Assembly: GCF_017874735.1 (NCBI RefSeq) | Contig: NZ_JAGGLV010000015.1 | Coordinates: 124,001 to 188,000, forward strand | Direction of reading: 5' to 3' | DNA: 64,000 nucleotides | Origin: Paenibacillus silagei | GTDB taxonomy: Bacteria; Bacillota; Bacilli; Paenibacillales; Paenibacillaceae | Part shown: piece by piece, positions 1 to 7,658 of the stretch | Layout of the letters: each line of letters opens with the position of its first letter | How positions within the stretch are numbered: the first letter of the stretch is position 1 | Notes under the pieces: generated by a model | The model's input: only the letters and a program-made list of their open reading frames with translations | Database searches by the model: none | Told to the model about the DNA's origin: nothing | Program-made: the position numbers and the translations under genes

Positions 1-2
1 AG

Positions 3-107
3 CTTAACGCAGGGGATATAGAACATCGTTCTGGCCTGGCTTTTACCGGCATTTATCTTCAGCGGGAGCTTCCCGCAGCCTCAGGCTTCACACCCTCACA
101 AGGATAA
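3..107 (+). CDS. possible 3' end of a gene truncated by the window edge
   Basis: One forward frame is open from the window edge to a TAA at 105-107 and would supply the last 34 residues of a protein. The other two forward frames hit stops within the first few codons. No family is recognisable in the short tail. It lies just upstream of the pilus-type locus and could be a last upstream gene such as a prepilin peptidase, but that is a guess. A weak A/T hairpin near 134-151 could end its transcript. Confidence 0.3.
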   Translation, partial: LNAGDIEHRSGLAFTGIYLQRELPAASGFTPSQG

Positions 108-221
108 TCTAATACACTTCTCAACTACTAAGGTAAAAAAGCATTTTACCGGCATTTTGGACATAAGCGCCAAGATGTATTTTGCTATGTGCAGAAATCA
201 CATTCAAAGGGGGTAAAGGGC

Positions 222-1004
222 TTGTCAACAAAGCACGGACGTTTATTAAAACGCAATTATTTCTTCGCCGGACTCATCCTGCTCATCGGCTTCGGCGGAC
301 TGCTCGGCTATGATCTCTACTTCAAGCCTTATGTACTGTCACAGACCGTCGTCAAAATCAAGGTGGACGGCGGGGGCTTCCTGCCGAAGAATCATGAGCT
401 GACAGCGGAGAATCTCTATCTGGATTCCGTACAGACCAAAGACATCCCGGCAGGGGTCGTCCGTAGTCTGGAGCAGGTGGAACAGAGGATTACGAATGTT
501 AATCTGACGGATGGCAGCATTCTGACCGAGTCGCTGGTGGATGTAAGCGAACTGGAGCCGCAGCAGGATGAAGGTATTTTCCCGATTCCCAAAGACGCCA
601 TCTATGCCATCAACGGTTCTCTCCGCAGCAGGGATAAGGTAGATATCTATCTGGTCGAAGGAGACTCACCCGCAAAAGAACGGAGAGGATACAGTCCGGC
701 TGCTGCTGCATCTGTAACTACTCCCGGAGGGGAAAAGGCCACAGACGCTTCCTCCCTGTTGGAAGGAGAGGTTCCGCCCGAGGTACCTGCACGCAAAGTA
801 TTCTTAAGCGGAGTGACCGTAAACTACGTGCGTACGGAAGATAACAACGATGTACTCGACTCGGAGAAAGGCAACAACAATAACCGCTTTACTTCCACCG
901 GGAAGGTGGCAGCCCCGGAATTGAAGCTGAAGAAGAGTGACGGTGAGCTCCTGGGAGCTTATCTCGAGCAGGGCAAGAAGCTATGGATTGTCCGGGTAGA
1001 GTAG
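222..1004 (+). CDS. CpaB/RcpC-like SAF-domain membrane protein of Tad-type pilus assembly
   Basis: About 260 residues. A basic N-terminus is followed by one membrane helix (about residues 10-32, rich in Leu/Ile/Gly), then an extracytoplasmic SAF-type region with the features expected of CpaB/FlgA proteins: an 'LPKNHELTAENL' segment, a 'DIPAG' turn and a 'DGSILTESLV' strand. The middle (about residues 150-190) is low-complexity Ser/Ala/Gly. CpaB proteins normally work with Tad pilus secretion at the cell envelope; in a Gram-positive there is no outer membrane, so the role is probably on the outer face of the membrane. The TTG at 222 is preferred over the upstream GTG at 189 because AAAGGGGG lies 8 bases before it. 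It is the first gene of a run that continues with TadZ/A/B/C homologs. Assignment rests on fold pattern and context, not strong identity. Confidence 0.65.
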   Translation: MSTKHGRLLKRNYFFAGLILLIGFGGLLGYDLYFKPYVLSQTVVKIKVDGGGFLPKNHELTAENLYLDSVQTKDIPAGVVRSLEQVEQRITNVNLTDGSILTESLVDVSELEPQQDEGIFPIPKDAIYAINGSLRSRDKVDIYLVEGDSPAKERRGYSPAAAASVTTPGGEKATDASSLLEGEVPPEVPARKVFLSGVTVNYVRTEDNNDVLDSEKGNNNNRFTSTGKVAAPELKLKKSDGELLGAYLEQGKKLWIVRVE

Positions 1005-1034
1005 GCGTGGACAGAAGGGAAGGGGGAATGAGAC

Positions 1035-2099
1035 TTGAGAATATTCAGTCTGGGCATAGATCAGCTGACGATCAATGAGATTAAGCTGGCAGGCTTCACC
1101 GTTATTGCCCAAAGTGTGCTGCCGGAGCCAGAACATGCCGGAGGGCATCTGTTAATGGTAACGAGCGAGCAGGTGCCGGTAGCGGAATTAAGAGAGCTGA
1201 GAGGGAGGTATCCGGACTCTTCGATTTTGTACATCTATCTGCAAAAAGGGGTGCGGGGTTACCAGGCTATACATATGCAGTGTGAGAGTCTGGGTATATT
1301 TTTCGTGCCCCCGCGTTCAACCTCAGCAGCTATCATCGATAAACTGCGCTATATGCTCGAAGATGAGCATAAGGAGAGCGGTAATGTGGTAGGCTTTTTC
1401 GGCTCGGGGCCAGGTATTGGCTGCACGAGTATTGCCAAGCTGTTCGCCAGGAGGATTGCCGCTTCAGGGCTGCGGGTGATTATGCTGGGTCTCGACCTGT
1501 ACGATCCGGGCTATGACCGGAAGACGGCGGTTAGTCTGGACAGGCTGCGGCCGCGGATTACCGGTAAAATGCTGCATGATGAGGATTTCAGCGCGCTGGT
1601 GAAGCAGGAAGGCTATGCCTATCTGCCCGGGAACTTCGATTATCTAAGCGCCCAGGATTATCAGGAGGAGGAGATCGAATATCTGCTGGCGAGAGCAAGT
1701 GAAAGTGCCGATGTGGTGATTGCGGATTTCGGGTCGATTCCTGAGAGCGCCGCGTGGTATGTGGGGATGCAGAAGTCGGTGCTGCGCATGATCGTTACAC
1801 ACCCGCGGCATGAACACAGGCTGCAGCCCCTGATGGAGCTGGCCGGACATATGGACCTGCATCCGCAGGACTTCCAGTGGATAATTAACCGCAGCAATGT
1901 GGAGGAGCTAACATCACCGAAGAGCCTGGCTCTGCGTTTTGGCAGCGAGCTTCTGCTGGAGCTTCCGTATTATCCATCTTTTCCAGAGAGCCTGCCGCTG
2001 GGCAAAAAAGAGCTTCAGCAAGTGGACGATAAGGTCCATGCATTGCTTGTATCATTGGGCCTCGCCCAGGAAACCCGCAAGAAGGGGATATTTCAATGA
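1035..2099 (+). CDS. TadZ/CpaE-like P-loop ATPase-fold protein
   Basis: 354 residues starting at TTG with a GGGAAGGGGG ribosome site. The N-terminal third resembles a receiver-like domain; from about residue 118 a MinD/ParA-type fold begins with a glycine-rich loop 'FGSGPGIGCTS', followed by 'MLGLDLYDPG', which matches the Walker A' strand of the family. Both lysines of the deviant Walker A motif are absent, which is known for some TadZ/CpaE proteins and suggests binding without efficient hydrolysis. In Tad systems this protein localises the machine in the cell. Its stop overlaps the tadA-like start by 4 bases (ATGA), so the two are translationally coupled. The family call comes from the motif and gene order. 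Confidence 0.7.
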   Translation: MRIFSLGIDQLTINEIKLAGFTVIAQSVLPEPEHAGGHLLMVTSEQVPVAELRELRGRYPDSSILYIYLQKGVRGYQAIHMQCESLGIFFVPPRSTSAAIIDKLRYMLEDEHKESGNVVGFFGSGPGIGCTSIAKLFARRIAASGLRVIMLGLDLYDPGYDRKTAVSLDRLRPRITGKMLHDEDFSALVKQEGYAYLPGNFDYLSAQDYQEEEIEYLLARASESADVVIADFGSIPESAAWYVGMQKSVLRMIVTHPRHEHRLQPLMELAGHMDLHPQDFQWIINRSNVEELTSPKSLALRFGSELLLELPYYPSFPESLPLGKKELQQVDDKVHALLVSLGLAQETRKKGIFQ

Positions 2100-3670
2100 T
2101 GAACAACAAGGATGACAGCTTGCCGTTGCAGGAGAAGCGGGTGCTGTCCGGATGGGCTCCGCTGGACCCTGAACAGGGCAGGAGACAGGAGCAGCGGGGC
2201 GAGAGCTTACAAGCAGTGCCTGGACGCGTGGACGGAACGCAGAGCAGACGGCTATTCTCACTGAAGCAGAGCGTACTGCGTACCAGCAAGCCCGGCAAAG
2301 AGGACTTCTACAGCTTCCTGCACACCATGAAAAGTGAAATGAACGCCGGGCTGGAGCGTGAGGATGATGGCTATTTCGAACTGAATGCGAAGGCGCTGGT
2401 TGGTGATCCGCAGGCGGTCAGCTTTTTCATGAACGAGATTGAGAAATATCTGCGCCGGACCCCGTTTACCGGAAAAGTGCCGGAGGCTTACCGCACAGCC
2501 GCTGAAGCGCTGTTTCATGAATGGAAGGGCTTCGGCCCCGCCTACCGCTGGTTCACAGACCGGGCCTATAGCGAATCCACCGGACTGCAGATGATCGGGC
2601 GGCAAATTTTTTATAACCATCAGGGGAGGTTTGTGGCGTATCCCTATGAGATGCCTTCGCTGGACCGGGTGGAGCAGCTTAAGCGTTCTCTCCTCAAGAG
2701 TGATCCCGGCAAGAAGCTGAACAAGGATAATCCTTCCGTTGAATTCAAAATGGATGATCCTCTCTGGCCCGGCCGATTCATTCGTCTGGCTATCTGGGTC
2801 TCCCCGCGGGTCTGGGAGGGCTTCACTACCATCTCGCTGCGGCGGCAGGTCGTTGAATTTCTGGATCTGGATGATCAGGCCGGCACGGAATGTATTCCTG
2901 CGGAAGCGATTGATCTGATTCGTGCGCTTACCGGGACGTTTCGCAACACGATTATCGCGGGGGCCGTAGGCTCGGGTAAAACCACTTTTGCCAACACGAT
3001 TGTCGGCGAGCAGCTGCTCGGCTCCTCTTCCTGTATGGGCGTTGTGATGATCGAGAAGCATCCGGAGTCGATTTTACCGTATCAGATCAAAGGCCACCGG
3101 ATCATTCCCATTCAGGCTTCCAATGAGGAATTGATGGAGGTCGGTGTGGAATCGCTGCGGCATGACCCGAACATTTTGTACATGACAGAAATGAGATATA
3201 ACGAGTGGGAATTCTATCTGTGGAGTGGAGAGAAGGGCTATGACGGCATTACGGGCACCTTTCATACCGTAGATTCAGAGGATATTCCTTATCAGGGGGC
3301 GTTTGCTGTATCTACACGGATCGGCGGCAGCCTGAAGGGACATTTAATCTCGGCACTGAAATCTTGTGAGCTGGTGTTCATTCTGGAGAGTATCCCGGAT
3401 GGGAAGAAACGGCTGGCACGGATCTCCGAGGTCTTTTATGAAGAGGCCAGTAATTCAGTCTTCGCCAATGATCTGATGCGCTGGGAACCGGAGCAGGCGG
3501 GCTGGACCTATAATGACAAGCTGACCCAGGCGCTGATCGATAAGATGAAGAAAAAGAATGCCAGAGCGGCACGGATGCTGCTGCAGGAGCTTGGACATCT
3601 CGCTGCGCAGAAGCCGATGACTGACCCGCTGAAGGAAAGTCTGAAGTCCAAAATCGTTTTGAATGAATGA
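2096..3670 (+). CDS. tadA: TadA/CpaF-like secretion ATPase
   Basis: 524 residues. A long N-terminal region (about 1-270) of the CpaF type precedes the ATPase core. Walker A 'GAVGSGKTT' is at about residues 289-297. The stretch 'DPNILYMTEMR' stands where the Walker B/GEVR box usually is, and 'GTFHTVDSED' carries the conserved His-box histidine. It is expected to be the cytoplasmic hexameric motor that powers pilin polymerisation or secretion through the TadB/TadC membrane platform. The usual GEVR is TEMR here, a small departure from the standard Asp box. It sits between the TadZ-like gene (4-base overlap) and the TadB-like gene (15-base gap). The call as a type II/IV secretion ATPase is firm; the Tad subtype rests on context. 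Confidence 0.85.
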   Translation: MMNNKDDSLPLQEKRVLSGWAPLDPEQGRRQEQRGESLQAVPGRVDGTQSRRLFSLKQSVLRTSKPGKEDFYSFLHTMKSEMNAGLEREDDGYFELNAKALVGDPQAVSFFMNEIEKYLRRTPFTGKVPEAYRTAAEALFHEWKGFGPAYRWFTDRAYSESTGLQMIGRQIFYNHQGRFVAYPYEMPSLDRVEQLKRSLLKSDPGKKLNKDNPSVEFKMDDPLWPGRFIRLAIWVSPRVWEGFTTISLRRQVVEFLDLDDQAGTECIPAEAIDLIRALTGTFRNTIIAGAVGSGKTTFANTIVGEQLLGSSSCMGVVMIEKHPESILPYQIKGHRIIPIQASNEELMEVGVESLRHDPNILYMTEMRYNEWEFYLWSGEKGYDGITGTFHTVDSEDIPYQGAFAVSTRIGGSLKGHLISALKSCELVFILESIPDGKKRLARISEVFYEEASNSVFANDLMRWEPEQAGWTYNDKLTQALIDKMKKKNARAARMLLQELGHLAAQKPMTDPLKESLKSKIVLNE

Positions 3671-3685
3671 GAGGAGGGAGTGCCT

Positions 3686-4723
3686 GTGGAGCTGCTGTTC
3701 TATATCATCCAGTTTGTGCTTCACCTGCTCGTTGCAGGCGGACTCTGGCTGCTGGTCAAGCCGCTGATTGAGCGGCATCTATGGCAGTGGGGGCAAAAGC
3801 TGGATCTGCGGATGAGCTTGTTCGGCCACAAGGTCAGCAGCGCGAAGAGGAAAATGTGGCTGTACCGCCATCTGGATGATCTGCTGTATTTTGCCCATAA
3901 GCGATACGAGCCGGGCATCAGTGTGCTGCGCTTCGTCACCCGTTCGGGGATGCTGTTCCTCGGTGTATTCCTATCGAGTCTGCTGACTCTTAAAGAGCTG
4001 CCGGGGCAGATGAGCTTCAGCAATCCTTTTCTGGAAGGCATGGTGTTGAATGATGGCGCACCTGTGGCGAATGCCTGGCGGCTTCCGCTGTTCCTGGCGG
4101 TTCTCTCGGCCTGTATTCCTTATCTGCGGATGAGATATACCTACGCCCAGCGCAAAGTGCGGGGAAGTTACGATCTGCTCGATGTGATCAAAATCGCTAC
4201 CAAATTCACGCATTTGTCTGCGGATTCCATTTTGTCCAAGACCAGTGACTTGCTGCCGGGGGAGAATGTGTTGAAGACGCCCTTGAGGCTGCTGGGGGCA
4301 GCGTTCGCTGGCTATAGCAATGAACGGGAGCTGAACGAGGAAGCCGGGCGTTTTGCCGGAGCGATTGGCACGACGTTTGCCGTAGAATTCGTATCGGACC
4401 TGCTCTATTGCGAGAAGGAAGGCACCCGTTATCTCAAAAGCTCGCTCATGACGCTTAACCGCTCCATGGAGCTGCAACGGGAGACTATTCTGACGGTGAA
4501 GGCCAGCAGCAGAGATGCAATCAGCCTGGGACTGTACGGTAATCTGATTGTGCTGGTGTCTTCTGTGGGAACGTTCATGTACATGCTGAAGCCGGATGTG
4601 TATTTCAAATTGCAGTTCGAGACAACAATTGGACTTACATTTATGATGGTGATTCTTACGGGCCTTTTCATCTCGTTCATGATCAGTACCATCCTCGCCA
4701 GACCCAGACTGGACTACCATTAA
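3686..4723 (+). CDS. TadB-like inner-membrane platform protein (T2SSF domain)
   Basis: About 345 residues, starting at GTG 3686 with GAGGAGGGAG five bases upstream; an earlier in-frame GTG at 3680 overlaps that ribosome site and is less likely. Hydrophobic segments lie at the extreme N-terminus, near residues 90-107 and 128-148, and as a pair at the C-terminus (about 265-345). A soluble helical domain with conserved acidic/basic residues lies between, the usual GspF/TadB layout. It should form the membrane platform for the TadA-like motor. It is followed 8 bases later by a second platform gene, matching the tadB-tadC order of Tad loci. Confidence 0.7.
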   Translation: MELLFYIIQFVLHLLVAGGLWLLVKPLIERHLWQWGQKLDLRMSLFGHKVSSAKRKMWLYRHLDDLLYFAHKRYEPGISVLRFVTRSGMLFLGVFLSSLLTLKELPGQMSFSNPFLEGMVLNDGAPVANAWRLPLFLAVLSACIPYLRMRYTYAQRKVRGSYDLLDVIKIATKFTHLSADSILSKTSDLLPGENVLKTPLRLLGAAFAGYSNERELNEEAGRFAGAIGTTFAVEFVSDLLYCEKEGTRYLKSSLMTLNRSMELQRETILTVKASSRDAISLGLYGNLIVLVSSVGTFMYMLKPDVYFKLQFETTIGLTFMMVILTGLFISFMISTILARPRLDYH

Positions 4724-4731
4724 GGTGATGA

Positions 4732-5604
4732 ATGATGGATAGATTACTTCTTTTGATAGCTGTAACAGGTATTGTGTATCTTGCCTTACTGGTCTTTGTC
4801 AGCAGCAGCAGCCGTCAGCAGCGGTATGTGCTCCGTCTGGGCCAGCAGTGGAAGGCTTTCGGGGAACGTGTGCACAATGAGCGGCTGCAGCAATTGCTCA
4901 ATCAGAGCGGACTCTCTATATCAGCAGCCAAAATCACCCTGTTCCGATATGCGGCGGCTTTCCTCTATCTGCTGGCCCAGGTAACGGGAGACTTCGTACG
5001 ATCAGAGCCACTGTCAATATACGATCCTCTGATTGCTCTGCTGATTCTCGTAATTACCAGCCCGCAGCGGGTGCTGCCGTTCGGTTGGGTGCTGAGCTGG
5101 CTGCATCAGAAGACACTGATTCAAAAAGACGGGGAGCTGATCTCCTTCATCCGTCTCTATGAGAACAACCGTCTGCGCAAACGGGGATATGTGGAATTTG
5201 GCGCCTTCTGCGCCGGGACGGCCAACCATTTCAGTTACATCCGCCAGGATCTGTATGAGCTGTCGGAGCGGGCGGTGGATGAGGGGACGGAGCGGGCCAT
5301 TGAATGGTTTTGCAGCAAATTCCCGGAGAACCACATGTTTATCAACGATATCCGTTCGATTCTGCTTGCGACAGAAGGGATGGATGATGACCATGAAGCA
5401 GCGAAGTATCTGCAGGAGCAGGGCAAAATTATTACCAAAATCTCAAGTGACCAATATCTGAAGAAGTGGTCCTTTATCGGGGATATTTCCACGATCATCA
5501 ATGTCATTCCGTCGATCGCCACCTTTCTGATGATTGTGTCGCTGGCGATGCAGTACATTATGCTGATCAAAGGGAATTTTAACGGCGTAGGGATGTTCCA
5601 ATGA
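4732..5604 (+). CDS. TadC-like inner-membrane platform protein
   Basis: 290 residues; ATG 4732 or the adjacent ATG 4735, with AGGTGATG just upstream. Hydrophobic stretches at about residues 4-24, 64-80, 92-112 and a strong C-terminal helix (about 255-280) surround a cytoplasmic helical segment. Sequence conservation with TadC is not obvious by eye, so the call depends on size, topology and position directly after the TadB-like gene. It would pair with TadB as the second T2SSF-type platform subunit. It is followed by a 100-base gap, the largest in this part of the operon, before the pilin-like genes. Confidence 0.6.
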   Translation: MMDRLLLLIAVTGIVYLALLVFVSSSSRQQRYVLRLGQQWKAFGERVHNERLQQLLNQSGLSISAAKITLFRYAAAFLYLLAQVTGDFVRSEPLSIYDPLIALLILVITSPQRVLPFGWVLSWLHQKTLIQKDGELISFIRLYENNRLRKRGYVEFGAFCAGTANHFSYIRQDLYELSERAVDEGTERAIEWFCSKFPENHMFINDIRSILLATEGMDDDHEAAKYLQEQGKIITKISSDQYLKKWSFIGDISTIINVIPSIATFLMIVSLAMQYIMLIKGNFNGVGMFQ

Positions 5605-5650
5605 CGAGTTCAGGCAGGCTGATAGCAAGAAAAAGAACCAAATGAAATTT

Positions 5651-5678
5651 TTGTTATATTCAAGAATCATTTTAAAAT
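5651..5678 (+). promoter_or_regulatory. candidate internal promoter ahead of the pilin-like genes
   Basis: TTGTTA (5651-5656) and TAAAAT (5673-5678), 16 bases apart, lie in the AT-rich gap between the tadC-like gene and the first small pilin-like gene. Pilin genes are commonly transcribed more strongly than the assembly genes, which would suit an internal promoter here. The hexamers are imperfect, so this is tentative. Confidence 0.35.
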
Positions 5679-5704
5679 ATACAATCAAAAGGGAGATATT
5701 AACA

Positions 5705-5914
5705 ATGAAAAAAGACGCTATTTCTACTGGTTTGTTTATCGCAATCGGGTTCCTGTGTGTGGCTATTGTAATTGCTGTATTGATTCCTGTAGTACGGGAC
5801 GTAATCGATAAAGCGGATGACAACAGACCTGAAATCCCGAAGGTTAGTCTGGTTCAGCCTGCAGATTCTGTGGAAGCAGCAGTAACGTACACAATCGCTG
5901 GCCCTTTGGTTTAA
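5705..5914 (+). CDS. small Flp-pilin-like membrane protein 1
   Basis: 69 residues with GGGAGA about 8 bases before the ATG. The N-terminus 'MKKDAISTGLFIAIGF' is followed by one long hydrophobic helix (to about residue 30), then a short polar tail. Length, position and single N-terminal helix match Flp/type IVb pilins, but the canonical Gly|x4-Glu-Tyr processing site is missing: a Gly precedes the helix without a Glu at +5. The next gene encodes a close paralog of its first 16 residues. It is probably the major or a structural subunit of the filament or pseudopilus, by inference from context. An upstream in-frame ATG at 5642 has no ribosome site. Confidence 0.65.
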   Translation: MKKDAISTGLFIAIGFLCVAIVIAVLIPVVRDVIDKADDNRPEIPKVSLVQPADSVEAAVTYTIAGPLV

Positions 5915-5919
5915 CAGAA

Positions 5920-6063
5920 ATGAAGAAGGACTCGATTTCCGTCGCGCTGTTTCTGGCTATTGGCTTTGTGATTGCCGGAATTTTTATCGCTGGGGCTACA
6001 AGCATTATCGGCGGCAGCCAGGATGATATTATTACCCATGTCAAAGCTGTCGAGAAGTATTAA
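5920..6063 (+). CDS. small Flp-pilin-like membrane protein 2 (47 aa)
   Basis: A 47-residue ORF starting 5 bases after the previous stop, with no clear ribosome site of its own, so translation is probably coupled. It begins 'MKKDSISVALFLAIGF', nearly the same as the preceding protein over 16 residues, followed by a Gly/Ala/Ile-rich helix and a short polar tail ending in Glu-Lys-Tyr. The tandem arrangement of two related one-helix proteins after TadA/B/C homologs strongly suggests duplicated pilin subunits. It is short enough to be missed by standard gene callers. No cleavage by a prepilin peptidase can be read with confidence. Confidence 0.7.
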   Translation: MKKDSISVALFLAIGFVIAGIFIAGATSIIGGSQDDIITHVKAVEKY

Positions 6064-6078
6064 AAGGAGGCGCTGCGC

Positions 6079-6459
6079 TTGAAGGCAACCGTCCTCCGGG
6101 CCTTGTTCATGTGGCTGGTGCTGTTCATTATCCTGCAGCCGATCTTTACGTACATCGATTATTTGCTCGACCTGCAGGTCAAAGCCAACACCTCGTATAT
6201 CACGCAAAAGGCAGCGACAGAAGGGATGGTCACTGCCTCCATGAAGGCTGAGGTCATCTCTAACCTGAAGGCTGTAGGATTTCCCGAAGGCTCGATTAAG
6301 ATCACCAGCGGAACAGAAGTGATCCTTGAACGCAAACAGCGGATTGATGTGTACGTAACCGCACCGCGGGTGAACCTGTTCCCCTACAATTTCTCCGGTG
6401 TATCCCAGCCGGCACAGTACTATGGACATGGCTCGATCATGAGTGAATATCTCGATTAA
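6079..6459 (+). CDS. TadE-like pseudopilin, membrane-anchored
   Basis: 126 residues from a TTG start with a strong AAAGGAGG eight bases upstream. One N-terminal hydrophobic helix (about residues 6-24) is followed by an extracytoplasmic domain with a 'TEGMVTASMKAEV' stretch and beta-rich segments, the layout of TadE/TadF pseudopilins. It would be a minor subunit that helps filament assembly. It lies 15 bases after the second mini-pilin and is followed 20 bases later by a similar-sized one-helix protein. Confidence 0.55.
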   Translation: MKATVLRALFMWLVLFIILQPIFTYIDYLLDLQVKANTSYITQKAATEGMVTASMKAEVISNLKAVGFPEGSIKITSGTEVILERKQRIDVYVTAPRVNLFPYNFSGVSQPAQYYGHGSIMSEYLD

Positions 6460-6479
6460 TTAAGGGATGAAGCTAACCT

Positions 6480-6977
6480 ATGGATTATATTATCAAGCTC
6501 GCCTTTGTCCTGTTGATCTTTATTTATTCCTGGTTTTTTCAGATTCAGAACCAGGAATGGGACCAGGTGCGCAACATGCTTAAGGATGCCAATAATATGG
6601 CCGTCCATGACGCATCTCAGGAGTTGGACGAACCAGCGAAGGCCCAAGGCCGTCTGGTCATTGATCCCGCTGAGGCTTATACCACCTTCCGCCACACCTT
6701 GCAGAGTAATCTGGGACTGGATGACGGCTTATCCCCCTTGGCGGGGAGCCGGCTTCAGGCTCAAGTGAAGATCGTCAAGTTCGACATCGTGGATGAATCT
6801 ACGGGCGATACTTTTCCGCTGCTCTATGAGGACAGTACTTACGGTATCACCAAATACATACAAGGTCCTTCGGTTATTGCGGTTATCCAAACGCAGCACC
6901 CGGTGCTGATCTCCAGAAGCAAAGTTCAAGAGGCGATCACGGTACCGGCGGTTCAGGAGTATAAGATGAATCGATGA
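6480..6977 (+). CDS. TadF/TadE-like second pseudopilin
   Basis: 165 residues. A single N-terminal hydrophobic helix (about residues 4-22) leads into 'FFQIQNQEWDQVRNMLKDAN', which resembles the amphipathic helix after the membrane segment of pilin-like proteins, then a globular extracytoplasmic domain. Ribosome site GGGATGAAGC is weak but the ATG is the natural start. The pairing with the preceding gene mirrors tadE-tadF order. No enzyme motifs were seen. The function is inferred from topology and neighbours. Confidence 0.5.
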   Translation: MDYIIKLAFVLLIFIYSWFFQIQNQEWDQVRNMLKDANNMAVHDASQELDEPAKAQGRLVIDPAEAYTTFRHTLQSNLGLDDGLSPLAGSRLQAQVKIVKFDIVDESTGDTFPLLYEDSTYGITKYIQGPSVIAVIQTQHPVLISRSKVQEAITVPAVQEYKMNR

Positions 6978-7050
6978 AGTATCCGGCAGGGTAATCCTGC
7001 ACCGAGGCGAGCCTTAGCAGGTCGTACAAACTACTAAAGGAGAGATTTAG

Positions 7051-7656
7051 ATGAAAAAGATAATGATGAAAACAATGTTAGCAACTGCACTGTTAGCAGG
7101 TTCGATTTCAGGTCAAGTAGGATCTGCACATGCGACAGCTGCAAAACCGACGGCAGCACCTATTATGAGGGACAACCTGTCTAAGTATGGATTGGTGAAG
7201 GATGTGGAGCTGCCGGTGACAGTTACGGCTGGGGGGCTTAGTTATACGCTGGAGAAGATTATGATCTTTGATTCCAAGTCGAAGGATGCTCAGGCGCTGG
7301 CTAAGAAGTATGACTATGCCATTAACGATGCTCAGTATTTTGTATGGACAAAGATTACCGTTGAGAATAAGAGCGGGAATCTTGTTCAACAAAATGTTAA
7401 AGACTTAAGTGAAAAATGGGCTCTTAATTTTGGTGACCTCGCAAAAGGAGAAGCTTTCGCTGCTATGCCTAAGGCTAGTTACTATAAACCAAATAGCAAA
7501 GAAGCATTGTGGGATTGGAGTTTGAAGCCAGGAGAAAAACTCAATACTTACCAAGGGTACCTATATACTGGAGAAATTAATTACTTTAAAATTCGGTTAA
7601 TAAATAAAAATAAAACTTCTAACTCAGTATATGTTGTGGAACCTAGAGGAAATTGA
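7051..7656 (+). CDS. secreted protein of unknown function
   Basis: 201 residues with AAAGGAGAGA upstream of ATG 7051. It has a classical Sec signal peptide (Lys-rich start, Ala/Leu/Ser-rich core, 'SAHATA' cleavage region near residue 28). The mature part has a beta-rich pattern ('YTLEKIMIFDSKSKD', 'FVWTKITVENKSGN') like DUF4352/telokin-like exported domains, which is only a resemblance. The second half (about 7380-7650) is clearly more AT-rich than the first. The next gene starts 2 bases after its stop, so the two are co-translated. It is probably part of the pilus-type locus, perhaps a partner of the PKD proteins. Confidence 0.6.
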   Translation: MKKIMMKTMLATALLAGSISGQVGSAHATAAKPTAAPIMRDNLSKYGLVKDVELPVTVTAGGLSYTLEKIMIFDSKSKDAQALAKKYDYAINDAQYFVWTKITVENKSGNLVQQNVKDLSEKWALNFGDLAKGEAFAAMPKASYYKPNSKEALWDWSLKPGEKLNTYQGYLYTGEINYFKIRLINKNKTSNSVYVVEPRGN

Positions 7657-7658
7657 AG

